A stretch of 64,000 nt of DNA from Apophysomyces variabilis (lineage: Eukaryota; Mucoromycota; Mucoromycetes; Mucorales; Mucoraceae): the NCBI GenBank assembly GCA_002749535.1, contig MZZL01000376.1, forward strand, positions 1 through 64,000, read 5' to 3'. Made by a program: the position numbers and the translations under genes. The notes under the pieces are model-generated. The model had not been told where the DNA came from and searched no databases. It worked only from the letters and a program-made list of their open reading frames with translations. Position 1 is the stretch's first letter; the number at the start of each line of letters is the position of its first letter. Shown here piece after piece: positions 1-14,696 of this stretch.

Positions 1-106
1 GGGGCAGTGCCCGCCTTGCGGTCAGCAAGATATTTGCTGTAAGCATCTGCAGGAATCTGAACAATTCCATTAGACTGAGCAAAATATCGAGCAACACTGT
101 TGCCCA

Positions 107-178
107 GGTTGTGTAGTGTAATGGTTATCACATTGGACTTTGAATCCAATAATCCGAGTTCGATCCTCGGCACGACCT
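107..178 (+). tRNA. tRNA-Gln (anticodon TTG)
   Basis: A 72-nt cloverleaf can be folded. The acceptor arms at 107-113 and 171-177 pair with one G-T. The anticodon stem at 133-137/145-149 closes a 7-nt loop, and TTG at 140-142 reads CAA (Gln). The T-arm carries the GTTCGATC box that doubles as the internal B box. There is no intron. An 8-T run at 182-189 follows immediately and serves as the RNA polymerase III terminator. All elements were read from sequence; no covariance-model score was computed. Confidence 0.95.
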
Positions 179-181
179 TGA

Positions 182-189
182 TTTTTTTT
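182..189 (+). terminator. Pol III oligo-T terminator of tRNA-Gln
   Basis: Eight consecutive T residues begin 4 nt after the tRNA 3' end, the standard stop signal for RNA polymerase III. Confidence 0.85.
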
Positions 190-190
190 A

Positions 191-3100
191 TCTCCTACTA
201 ATTTTCGTGCGCGACGTTTTTATTGTCATCTAAATCTGCCAAATTGTCGTTTCTTTTGGTCTGAGTTTTCTTCCGAATCACTATAGCGTAGCCGATCGGT
301 CAAACTCACTAAGGATCAGGAAACGGAAAGGCGATAAAAGATTAGAGCTGAAAGAAGATGCCCTTACTTTCTAGCGATTACTTCTCTATTTATATTTAGT
401 TTTGTGCCTGAAGGACACGGTAAAATAATTCCTAATTCTAAGACCACGGAAAGAGCGCTTATTCGTTATATCCTGTTTCACTACGATATAATCTCGAACA
501 TGATCATTCTTGTGCTTCTTCCGCGTTCTTCTTTAATCCGATTTGTTCTTGAGTTTCAGGCACGACAAAAGAGACGTCCGAATACCCGAAGTTAGAGTCT
601 TGCCACGACAAAATGACAGGTAGAAGAGAAAAAAAATAGATATCCTCTATATATTGAATGGCACTATTCAATATATAGAGAATATCTTTTTTTCTAGTTT
701 TTTTGTTACTATTGCTCCTCAGTTAATCTGTTCATGCAATCATAGCAATGTTGAACATAAGGGAAAAAAAAAGGACGAGGAAGACATTGTTTATCGACAT
801 TGCTCAACATCGCGTTGCTGAAGATGTTAGTATTTCATGATGCACCGCGATGCGTTAAAGACTTGCTGTTTCCAGTTGCAGGTCCATTATGCCAGTGTTT
901 CTCATATGTCTTTGCCATCACGGTATCTTTATATCTTTTCTTTTGGTGCGTTCATTATTCTGTTCAGAATACGTAGATGCTGCAACCCGTATTCAGAACT
1001 TGAAGATAGGTAGTAACGAAGTTAGTGCAATATTAGAACATCAATAGGAGAACAACATAAACAAAGGAAACGATGTTTTATTTTTTTCATATTGTCTGGG
1101 TACCGATATGTGCCAGGTGATTTATGATCACATAATTGAAAAGGTGATGCTATATTAAAAGAAAGCTATGGTAATTAGCATGGTCCTGATCATGCACGAT
1201 CACGTACCAAAAACGATCATTCCTTGAAGATGTAGTTTTACAGATTGAGGGCCGATGCCAAAGAAAAAAAAAAAAAGAGATTGCATTGTTTCCGCATCTT
1301 GAATAGTATTGACAGAAACATTGTTAAGTATGACGTCGGCTTAGTATGAATCATTATTATCCATGTTACTCGGTAAGCCCAACTGTCGTATCCATAGCTA
1401 TAATGGATACTCTCACTACTCCGATTATGTCTAAATAGGGAAGATGGACTTTAAACACGGACTTATATAATACGGGATTAAGCAATCTTAATTCAGTTCC
1501 TTAATACAATGAACAATGCCGAGCCTCTATGATCCGCTACGGAGAAGTCTCTCCGTTATAGAAGGCAACTACAAATCACTTAATACAGAGCACAATCCAT
1601 AATCACAGTCCTGTCCATCTAGACCCACAGACATTTTAGTATAAAAGAGTAATGTTTTTATTTTAATAAACATCATCCTACATTGAGTCTCCCGTATATT
1701 GCTTGTCTCTTTTTCTCATCAGATAAAACATTACACCAACAAAAGATCAGATAGAAAGAAATATATTTCTGGTATCATGAGTTACATTTTATATCTTTTA
1801 ATTTCATAAACTATCTGGCTATAAACAGGTACAGAAGAGTCCTGAAGAGGTTAGTAGAGATTCCTTTTCTTTTGAGCTCAGGTAAATCACACCAGATGTG
1901 GTATACGTCGCTGTCGTAGTGTGACTTCCTAGTACTTGTGTTTCATTAACAGGATGATCGGAATTAACGTGTTTCCATTTACAGTGAACTTCTCTAGTTT
2001 GGAACATCGACTGCACCTCTTCTCTAAATCAGAGATCTATCACCAAGAATGAAGACAAGGTGACACTGCTTTACCGCAGTTATTACACTTAGCTAAATTA
2101 TACAGCTATCTCCGAGAAGAATGTTCACTAATTACAAATTCCGCATAAGATCAAATAATTATAAATAGGCAGACAAGTTGAATGAAATAAAGATATCCAA
2201 CAGTCTCAAAGGATTCTATCCGTCCCTTTTCTATACACATATAACACACCAGAAAAAGCTCTAATCGCCATTCTTTGAAATTGTTGGCAGAAACTACCAT
2301 AAAACGTGCGGTCTGATACATGAAAGCCTACATATAATATTTCTGAAAAGATGGGACAACATTGTCTACCTGGATCAGTATTACTACCCAAAAAAAGATT
2401 TGGGCATGAACCTATAAGGCATGTCACGTAGTTCTCCTAAGCTCTGTTTCTCTTTGTTAATGTGCTCAGCATAATGATTTCGTTACCATAGTTATGTACA
2501 CGACATTTTTCAGCCTTAGACTTTTAGTGTATTTATGGTTTTGAAAAGTTGTTGACATCAGTTTTTACTCGTGTATAGGAAGGATTCCTTTGGTTAGAGG
2601 TCAATATAACATCAGAAATGCTGGAAGACAGCTATAAAGCATTATATCTGTATTGTCTACTGAACGAGCTTTTACGCATTTCACTTTCTGATCTGCCTCG
2701 AGCAATAGAGTATAAATATACACGCACATTGGGAAATTAACATAATTCATTTTATCTATGTCAGTTGCTAGTAGTAAATCAGATTTTGCCTGTACCACCG
2801 ACCCAGGTCTGCACTGGGTAAGAAGTTGAAAGTATGTATAATATCGTCGCTATACAAGAGCTATATAGTCGATGAGTAACTGAATCATGCATTACAATAT
2901 CCAGATAGAACAGAATATCATCTCTGTTGCAAGGGCGACAATTTTTGGCCACGCTCTGCGAGTACCTATCCGTTACCTTATTAAGGTTTATCTTACTAAT
3001 AGTTAGAAAGAAAGAAAAGTATGTAGAAACTCTACATCCGGAACACACAGTACAAATGTGACAGAATATACTTCTCTTAGAACAGCAAAAGCAGCAAGCT

Positions 3101-3495
3101 TGTTGCTCTGATTACTTACTATCCTTGTGTTACCGCAAGCCCGCAGTATTTTGATACTGATTTGGTAAGACAAGCCAGCGCACGATATGTTGCGTTTTGA
3201 TGAAAAGCAGAATATAAATGGAATAAACTCGCATAATTTACTAAGCAGCAAAATTTTCCCAAAGTATAAATAGAAAAGAGACATTTAGACAAGCTAGGTT
3301 TCAATTGTTATTTTTAGTATAGTTTAATAAGCGGATTCTTCCAAGACAAAGAAAACCTAACAAAAGCTATGTACATATTCATATGCGAAAGGAAAAGGGG
3401 GTACAAGTCTGCTAGCCAGCAGAAGCTTGATAAAAAACGGAAGCACTGTAAAAGATTATAGAAGAGAAGGGGAATAATAGGAAAAAAGAAAGCAG
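191..3495. other. Gene-poor stretch
   Basis: Apart from the hairpin at 638-687, only short open frames are present. None shows a recognisable domain or splice-consistent continuation. The stretch is AT-rich with several homopolymer runs. No RNA gene or coding sequence is supported here. Confidence 0.6.
638..687. repeat. Long near-perfect hairpin (22-bp arms, 6-nt loop)
   Basis: The arm at 638-659 is the reverse complement of 666-687 with one mismatch in 22, around a 6-nt loop. Outside the arms an A-rich run on the left faces a T-rich run on the right, so the pairing extends further with a one-base bulge. It lies in gene-free DNA 450 bp after the tRNA. It could be a very short MITE-like foldback or a transcript-end hairpin; the sequence alone does not decide. 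Confidence 0.8.
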
Positions 3496-5631
3496 TTAAC
3501 TTCGTTTGAGTAAAGTTAGAACTGTTGCTGCTTCTACCGCATCCACGCCTGCTGATATTGAGATAGATGTCCTATTAACATCTAATTTCTGCGCAATAGC
3601 CATATCCGTAGTGTGTCTACGCTTATGTCGGCGTTGGGAATCTGCTGGTATAGGTGATGATTTGGATGACGTAAAATGTCCAAAGTTTGGTTCGCAAGAC
3701 CAGTCGAAAGTTTGACTCAGTTCCCCAGAAGAGACGGGGAAAACCCTGGATACTGAAGTTTGTAACTGGACAGGAGAAACCATATCTTCATCTTCCTCGT
3801 AGATGCTAAGATTCCTCGCAGCATATATATTACTTTCCATTGCTTCATCTTCAGTGGGCTCGTGCGTGTCTCTAACGTTATCCCCATTCACTATTTGAAT
3901 GCTCGTTCGTTTTTTCGTCTCCTTCACTTTAGGCCTCTTATCTTTCTTGGCCAGGCCACCCTTCTTTCTCTTTTTCTCGCTTATTACTTCACTTTTACGT
4001 TCTTTGGTTGGCGAAGTTGGCTGAACTAATGTATCTGTGTCACATAATATCTTTCCGTGCTTCCATTTCACGCCACAGGCATTACAAAGAGTTCCAGCCC
4101 CCTGGGGACCCCGGCGCCACATTGGCGTCGATTTCGAGCCGCAATAGAGACATTTTTTCGAGGAATTACTGCCATTTATCGTACGTGCAGATTGTACCTT
4201 AATGCAGTCGGATGTGACAGACACTGTGACGGATTGCGGGGATTCGGTTATCGCATTTTGCGTAACATCGACTTTCGGTGAGGAAACATTAGAAGCACTT
4301 GTTATCTGATGGTCCTCATCAACTGTATGGGGATCTGTCATTCTTAGGTTCAGCCGCAAAGTGAACGTAAAAAAAACAAATCTTACCCCCTTCGCAGCTG
4401 TTCTCTTCGCTGCTACTCCATTGATCAACGCAGGACGGGTTTCGACGACCATCGCATACGTTGTGATTTACATCCAATAACGACCTGTCAACAACGGGAA
4501 TCTCAGGCCGAAGTTGTATCTCGGCTTTCTGATATGTTATCTCTTGCGTATGGAGTCGTACCTATATACAAAATCAGGGCAAAATTGTTTCTATTGTTTT
4601 TCTACCAGCTCCGTCATTTTCTCATATACGCTTTCAAAACCAAAGACGACCTTTTTGATTGCGCTAAAAAGGTCCTTTGATACGCCTGATAGTTGCATGT
4701 TCAGAATGTGATATTCCATTTTAGAACGCTGAAAGTTTGTTTGTTGTAGGCCAGGGTCTGTAAAACGTCGCTGAGGATATATCCGTTGCGGTGAAGCCGT
4801 CGATGACAGATGGTAACTGGTGCTGCAAACAGCAGCGAACTCTTCCAGTTTCGACTTGTAGGTAGATTCTTCCGAATGGAACCCAGATGTGTAGTAACTG
4901 CAAGAACATAGCGAGTGAAGTGTACTAGTAGATGACTTTGTCCCAAGATGAAAGGAAAAGAGGACCTAGATGCACCAGAATACTTGAGAAACGGTCATCA
5001 TTAGATTCCACTTTACCTCAAGAGGTGGGTCCCGGTTGATAGCCTCGACAACTGCATCGTGAGGGAATATAAAATACTCATACTCAGAGGACAACTGCAT
5101 CTCTTCACCAGGAAGCATATGTGGGATATCAAGGCAGAAAACTACATCATAACGAACAATCTTCCGTCGTTTTCTTTTCTTCGGCGGAAGGCTTGGTAAA
5201 TACTGTTCGGAAGTAGACGTACTAACATAGGGACCATCAGTAGGTCCACAGGCCATTCCCATTTCAGACGGATCAACTTGGAATTCGGTCGTCGGTAAGA
5301 AGTTAGATTCTGAATCAGAATCCAAGATCTCATCACTTGCACACTTTTTCTCTTGGGAAGGGATCTCTGAAATTTCTGATTCTGCTATGTCGTAGAACCT
5401 GACTTTACAAAGATATTCTGATCCCAAGTGAAGAGAGGAAACACCAAGAAAGCGAGATTGAAAGCGAGGAATGTGCCCATCGAAAGGATCGACACAATCT
5501 AAGTCCCATTGGGTAGGAAATTGATAGCGCTGGAAGGCATCAGAAATCCAGGCACTAGAAAGCGCGAGAGGAAAGGGAATGTAAGGACAGGTAATTAGAG
5601 GCCACACGAGATGGGGATTTGCTTCATCCAT
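3496..5631 (-). CDS. GATA-type (Cx2Cx18Cx2C) zinc-finger protein, multi-exon
   Basis: Likely DNA-binding transcription regulator. The zinc finger at 4075-4152 has CLYC and CNAC separated by exactly 18 residues, the loop length of the type-IVb GATA fingers seen in WC-2-like and plant-type factors rather than the 17-residue AreA class. A lysine-rich patch follows the finger. Four exons join in one frame. ATG 5631 opens a 200-residue acidic exon with a KKRKRRK patch. The second exon starts near 4970. Introns follow near 4601-4550 (GT...ATAG) and 4384-4340 (GTAAGA...GACAG). Stop is at 3496. The N-terminal half matches no domain I recognise and no PAS domain was seen, so calling it WC-2 is not justified. 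An alternative is two adjacent genes, but the frame stays open across all three junctions. Confidence 0.72.
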
Positions 5632-8132
5632 TTATCCTTGACCCCACGCCCGAAGAGAAAGCGATTAGAGCATTACCCGTGTTGAGTTCTTGTTCCAGCC
5701 ATTGTTTCGCTGTTTGCCCTTAACCGCGATAAGGACGACATGTTACTTGGAAGGGAAAACCAAAATTTCAGCTCGGTCGTACTTGGGAAGTTGTGCGATC
5801 GGGAAAAGAATTGGGAGATAAGAAGTTAGATCGCTGGTTTTCATCGTGTTAGAAATGACAAACTGCTCGACGTCAGAGGTACTAGCTAGAATAATTACAT
5901 CAGTTGTCGAAATCAATCACTGAAGAGGCAACAACGGTTTGTCTCTGCTTGTTCCTGTGTTCGAGCTGAATAAGGCCCACCGTTTTAAATTTCAGTCACA
6001 TTGCAATCGAGCATTAGGCTGTCCTCCTTGAAACAACGGAAATTTTGCTATCCCGGTTGCGGCTTATATAGGTTTCTGGAAGGTAATTTCTGACACTTAA
6101 GAAGTACCTCTGCGCTGATAGCATACAAATTTCGCGCAAGCACAATGCCGTAACAAAGTGCTCGACGTTCGAAGAAAAAGGAGCTGCTCTTCTTACTACA
6201 CACCGTCCATATCCTGTTGAAATCTAAGATAAAGATAACAATAACGTAGAATCGCCACAGGGTTTGTGATAATATTCATGCAAAGACAATAAAGAAAATA
6301 GAACAATAACAATAGGCACATTATGCACTGTCACTATACTCTGACAACTTCATTGACTGACGAAGATTTTCAAATCAGTTAATAACAGTATATACACTGG
6401 TCGATGGTAGCCTATTACGATAGCCAAGACAAAAAAAGAGCGGAAACAATGTAGGTTTCGATTATTGATCGACTGACCAAAAAAAAAAATGCCGTTTCAT
6501 GCATGTAACTCACGCCAATTTAGACAGATAACCATTCCATTGGTATGTGGCATCATGGTTGGACCATAGCTCTGCTTGTTCAGACGGCGTTTCCAGTCCT
6601 CTTAGATTGCTTTTAGCTCAGCTTATTCCATGATATCAGTTGTCAACAATACCCCTATTTCCAGGAGCACAATAATGCAGTGTATCATACCATGGTGCAT
6701 TCCTCGTTGATAAGAGGATGTCTTATTCCCTTTCATCGTTTCTTTTCGTTTTATCTGTTGGCGCATCTTCCATTACGTGATCTATGGACTTTGTTAATTC
6801 GGTATAGCATAAAAGTACCTCATAAGTCAAACAGCACAGACATCACAAGGTTTATTTAACCGCATGATTCTAGTATAACCAATGAAGCATCCAAGTATGA
6901 ACTCTTACAAAAGGTAACTTTATTACTACTATAACAAATATCCTTAATTAACATTGATCTCTTCCGGAGAAGATTAGTATAATGCACGTTTCAAGAGAAA
7001 CATTGGGTAAAACAATGTACTACTAGGTTGAATGTTGTTACTATTATGCAGCCATCTCACCTCAGGTCCTTATAGACATTGAAACGACATAACTTAAACC
7101 TCTCTCATTAAATTCTCTTTTCTAGTTGTTTCGCAACAAATCTCTGTCTCTGAGAGCAAGGGCAAGATATGCATCCGGACATTCAAGACAACCTAAAATA
7201 TTGGCTCATTCCGGATACAGGCAAGACCCAACATAACGGCAAGACATCATAGGAGATTGAATACTAGTTTTTTTTTTCTGTGATCTGATGGCACAAGCAA
7301 ACGAAACATTCTTCGGTGGAAGGGTGGTTGGACATCAAAGCTGATACTAATGGACCTTCCCCGTTTATTGCTCCTCGTCACCCACGCCCACGCCCAGTCG
7401 AATTCTGGGATATCATTTGGGGGTAACTAGAAAGACATCATTCGTATCCTTCCATTTATTAACCATGAATTCTGTTCACACTAATCGAATGAATTTTATC
7501 TCCACTGGACGTCCAAGTTGATGCAAATAAAGTGTACTTCCTGCAGAACTGATTCACTAATGGCGTATATTGTCTTATTCATTGCCAGAAAGTTGGTCCT
7601 TTGATGGACCCAAAGCTTATTTTAATATAGTCCAAATTACCATTAAATTGATAGTATGATAGCTTTAGCATATGCACTCCTTTGGAGAGACCCAGTTTTG
7701 CAGAAGTTGAAACCATGAGATCTTCTTGCAAGAAAGGCACAGTGTTCTTACCTGAAGTATGTAATACTCTATGGGAAGTCTGGCATACCAGACTGTAAGG
7801 TTTCAATACGTTTTGCGTTGGCCAATGGAATCAATTTGCATTGGCTAAATATATGCCTTAGGTATCGCCTCCTATATTTAACCAATTGTGTGTTCTGGTA
7901 GAACAAGTTAAGTCAAAGTAATTAATGCCTTTTATTGACATAGGTTATCAACGTTATTTATCGAGAGTTGCTATTTATGAGGTGAAAGATCCAATGATAG
8001 TCTCACTCAGATGGGACGCTACTTTCCTCTGTCAGACTTGTAATGGGTTCTTATGAAGTGCAGTTTTAAGCTATTCAGTAACTGGAACTTCTGTATGAGA
8101 ATGTACTTTAAATGTGATATGTTACAGTGAAT
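5632..8132. other. Intergenic region dominated by duplicated DNA
   Basis: This region holds copy A of the large direct duplication (core 6514-7390, diverged flanks from about 6110 to 7640). A minus-strand open frame at 7579-7806 contains a stretch that looks vaguely like the end of a PA14-type beta domain. It has no start, no catalytic motif and no continuation, so it is at most a relic. Nothing else is supported. Confidence 0.5.
6514..7390 (+). repeat. Direct duplication, copy A (core)
   Basis: This segment matches 19741-20630 almost base for base. The clearest difference is a 13-14 nt insertion in the other copy near 20492, plus scattered substitutions. Weaker similarity continues on both sides: 6139-6170 resembles 19335-19372, and about 7505-7570 resembles 20723-20790. 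No terminal inverted repeat and no intact open frame was found inside, so it is not an obvious autonomous transposon. Confidence 0.9.
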
Positions 8133-11100
8133 TTAGTCTAATAAGTCCACCATTCCTATTTCGGATGTTAGAGAAATAAAGAAATTGTGCAAGCGTGAAG
8201 TACCTTGCAAGAGGAGCGATCCCATCATTACAGAAAGCAATACAATTGCATCGAGCTTTGCAAATGGTAGTGCACACATGGACCAAAGAATAACAGCGTT
8301 GAGAACACGTGCACCAATGATCACCTTTCCGTAAATATCTGAAATAAAGCCATCAGCATTTTGATCTTCAAGCATATTCGCTCGCTGTACCAGATATCTT
8401 CGTGTTCAATAGCTTGATCAAGGAGTTCACTACCAAGATCAAACCGCCACATATAAGAAAGGTCTTGTAAATGAATACTTTCTCGTAGTCAGATAAGTAG
8501 GAATCTTCAGCAGCACCTGCTGATCGACGAATCAGGCTATGACTATGGTTACTGCCGCTATCAATCGATTCAATCATCTGCATAGCTGAGATCGCCACTG
8601 TGCTCATGACATATTTTCCTAAGGAGAGATACCCTCCGTCATTGCTCTTACGGACTAAGTGGCTGGTATCTACAGTGACGGGTGTCCTAGTCATGGTATC
8701 CATGGAAGAGTAACCTGTTTTGTCACGATTTATAGCCTCTATTGCTTCCAAAGCTCTTTTATGAGCACTTGAACTGGGCGTATGTGAAGCTGATGAGTCC
8801 GAAGGATTGTGATTAGTATTATGATCGGTCTGGGTGTTGCCGTTGGGTGGCGCTGATGGGGCAACGTGTTCACTAGCACCAGAAGCTGGCGATGCTGAAC
8901 CGTGGCTGCTTGTAGCGGTTCCATGGTGTTCTTCCACCAGTTTCCCGTTTTCAACCATCTGTTGCTTATAGACGCGTAAACTAGCAGTAATAGAGTTAGA
9001 AAAAGACTAGATATACCTTCTTATAAATGCTTACGTGTCGATAAGAGCAATACCGAACGCTACCTGGCACAGGTGCAAAGGAAAATGAAGATAAACCCAT
9101 ATCTGGTGGTACTTATTGTGAAGGAAGACCTACTACATTGTTCATACTAAATATTTGTGGAGCGCACACTTTACCTCCTTGTTAAAGTCTTCAAAGTACA
9201 TAAAGAAGAAGCCGAAAATAATGACCACAGCCATGAAGTTTGGAAGGCTAGAGGTGCAATGAATTAGGCCTCGCACACCTTTTCAATGCTTGTGATATAT
9301 CAGAACTTACACAACGTAGATGCTTGTGCCAGCTTCTGCAACGAGTTTGACAAGGCCCATCAAATTCTCGCCTACCAAGCAAGTTAGAGCCTGGCAGTTG
9401 ATTTTGTTTTTCTCACTATTACCAAGTACAATTAATGTCAAGAGACCTAGACGTTCCGCAAGATGGCTTGCAGCCCAAGATAAAGTCTTGTCGCCACGGA
9501 CAATAATATTAACTAGGACTTCGACAAGTATACCGATATACCACAGGATACGGTGAGTGCCATGAGAGATTAAAGGAAGGGATCCAGCCCATAGTGCAAT
9601 CGAAATCAAATTGGCTCCCACATAAAAAGCCAGCGCCATCCGGGATTTCGACCGAGCCATTAGTGCCACAATGAGAACTGATTTTATGCGAGAAAAAATT
9701 AATATCTTCTCTCTTTCTTTTTAGGGAAGCTCACCAATCGAGTACTCAATAACTAATACGCCTTTGAGGGCTTTTTTGGGTAATTTGTTTTAGTAAATTG
9801 ATAGCCATAGTAGTAACCTATTTCTTTTGTCATTTCCTTACCGATATACCCGTAAATGTAGCCTTGAGAATTCAGAAAGTGCTCTGACGTCCCCGCCATG
9901 CCGACTAAAAATTTTTTGTTAGATTTCAGGATTAAATAAGGTGTCACACAGTAACACATACTGACAGCACACATTTCAATGAGTTTCCAAATGTGGTGTA
10001 CAACATCATCCCTGTGTTTCCATTTTGTTTAGCCAATAACGATCTACATATCACTTATTATCAGCAACTCACGTGTCAAATCGAGCTGTGTATCTATATC
10101 AAAAAAAGTTAGTTTGGTATGATTTCTCGTATCAGCGTGACACATACAAAGAACTGGCTGTCCAAGCCCACCAGGTAATTACAAACCAAGAAGTATACAG
10201 GCCAAGAGAATCCCAATCCTTGATGACGTGCGTATGTGTAAATTCAGTCAGCGTGGCAACGTAGAATAAATCATAAAATAATTCTAGCCATGATGCAGCT
10301 TTCTCTTCTCCAATATCCGCGCTCAAATCAGGTTCCGGGTGCCTAGGACGGCAATAAGCCATCTGCTGATGCACTTTAAGTCTCAATTACTTACTGGAAA
10401 AAAGGGCGACGAGTGACTTCTGGGGGTAACTTAGAAATGTGGTGGTGACGAGGCTTAAACTCAACGAATACATTATCACTAAATTCGATGATATGATTGT
10501 CGGGATTATGCTCCATTGAGTGATCGTGAGGTCCAGCATGTACATCGTGTCTTGCAATCTCAGCTTTATGATGTATTTTGATTGAAAACTCGCGTTTGGT
10601 TTTGTATAGAAATGCGGTGAGACCATCCGTGTCATGTACCCCGTTAAATTGGATCCGTTCCTGAGGTGTCAGATTGATCTGGAAAAAAGAATACTTTGTA
10701 AATTTTCCAGAAAGACTATATATAACAAACCTTTCTTGAAAACTCTTCGGCAGCATTATGATCCAATGCAAAGCTTTGGTTTCCTCGTAACTGACGAAAA
10801 TGAACCACTAAAAGAGGAACTATCAATATAACTTCTTATACGCCGGAGTTTGTCTTTTACCAATCACAAAATCCTCTTGTTTCGGAGCACTAAAAACAAG
10901 CAATTCATGAAAAAGAAGTTCGATAGAAATCTCCTTTTGGCAAACCTTGTGGGTAGTTGACGATGTTGGTTTTCGTTCCAAGATTGTAATTCAGCTTCAA
11001 AGTCTTCTTTTCGTTTTCTATGAGCCTGCAGCTCTGATATTGGATGGGAAAGGACGTCTCCAAATGTTTCGTCACCGTGATGGTACGTAGGTGGAGCATA

Positions 11101-11340
11101 TGTCTTCTTTTCCTCACGTATGTCAATCGATTGCATTTCAACATCATACTTTTCCCGTTCATTTCCATAATCAACGGTATCATCGTCGTCGTCGTAACTA
11201 TCTCGTCTGTTTAAAGCCTGGAATTCGTCACCATCGTATGCCTGGTTAGGTGGGAGCGATTGCCGACCAATAGGCGGGCGATAAGTGCGACCTCCTCTTA
11301 GAGTTGGGCCTCGTCGAACAGTTTGCTTACGAGAAGCCAT
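8133..11340 (-). CDS. LtrA-family integral membrane protein
   Basis: Member of the bacterial 'low temperature requirement A' family (PF06772) as found in many fungi; its transport or signalling role is not established. ATG 11340 opens a hydrophilic cytosolic domain rich in Asp, Tyr and His (about 200 residues). The LtrA signature then starts with EEKAASWLELFYDLF near 10320 and a TARFDTDD motif near 10080, followed by successive hydrophobic segments and an ERLGLLTLIVLGE motif near 9420. An HxxWVYLHFPLH helix lies near 9100. About nine short introns are needed, and each join restores the frame (for example FFQ/HPEPD at 10390/10350). A Ser/His/Pro-rich insert of about 110 residues (8690-8960) interrupts the C-terminal membrane half before the last helices. 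Stop is at 8133. Confidence 0.88.
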
Positions 11341-11824
11341 CGAAATCTAGTTTCTTTCCAAGACAACGGGAAAAACGAAAAGAGAAGAAGAAAAAGAAAA
11401 TGGAAAAAAAGGGGAAGGGGGAAAGTAACGTTCGTACAATGCTGCCACAAGTGGGTTTCTTTTTTTACGATACCCAAAAACAGAATAAATAAGCTCCTCA
11501 ACAAAACTGCCCCATGGTCCCCGATCTACTAAACAAAAAAGGTTGATCCCACAAGACAATAACTCCGATCAAATTGGTCGATCCCTGTTAGGTCACACAA
11601 ATAGACTGAGAATTCCATCTGGTTCACTGTAGATTAAATTGGCTAAAAAGAATCGACATAATCTAGCCACCCTAGTAAATAGAGAAAACCACTATAGCAA
11701 TAAAGTACGATGTACAGAACTCCTTGCATCTGGCTAAAGTTTGCCAAGTCAACGTCAATCAGGATCCCTGGTAACCCTTCCTTGCCAAATTTGGAAGATC
11801 CTTTATTAAATGACAGATTGGTTT
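11341..11824. other. Intergenic region between LtrA gene and CDC5
   Basis: This stretch carries the 5' flank of the LtrA gene and the 3' flank of CDC5, both on the minus strand. A purine-rich tract (plus strand) at 11365-11430 becomes a pyrimidine-rich leader just upstream of the LtrA ATG, as is common in fungal promoters. No gene is supported. Confidence 0.5.
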
Positions 11825-14538
<2,714 letters not shown>

Positions 14539-14672
14539 TTATTGTCAAAGTAGAATGCCAGTGTCCGCACCGCCACTGAGCTAAAAGTGACGTGACCGCT
14601 GGGTTGGCACAAAAAATTAAAGCTCAGCAATCAAAAAGGCTTCAGTGATACAATATTAACAAGTGAAGGGAT

Positions 14673-14694
14673 ACTATAGCCATTCTTCTATAGT
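14673..14694 (-). repeat. Short hairpin just past the Fanzor stop codon
   Basis: Seven-base arms (14673-14679 and 14688-14694) pair around an 8-nt loop only 2 nt beyond the Fanzor stop. In characterised TnpB/Fanzor loci the guide RNA is transcribed from the 3' end and downstream flank, so structure here is noted as a candidate part of an omega-RNA. A hairpin this small can arise by chance. Confidence 0.4.
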
Positions 14695-14696
14695 TT

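Noticed and set aside
1..104. Open minus-strand frame at the window edge (contains GIVQIPADAYSKYL)
   Set aside because: Only 34 codons before the edge, adjacent to the tRNA, no recognised family; an open frame this short is expected by chance.
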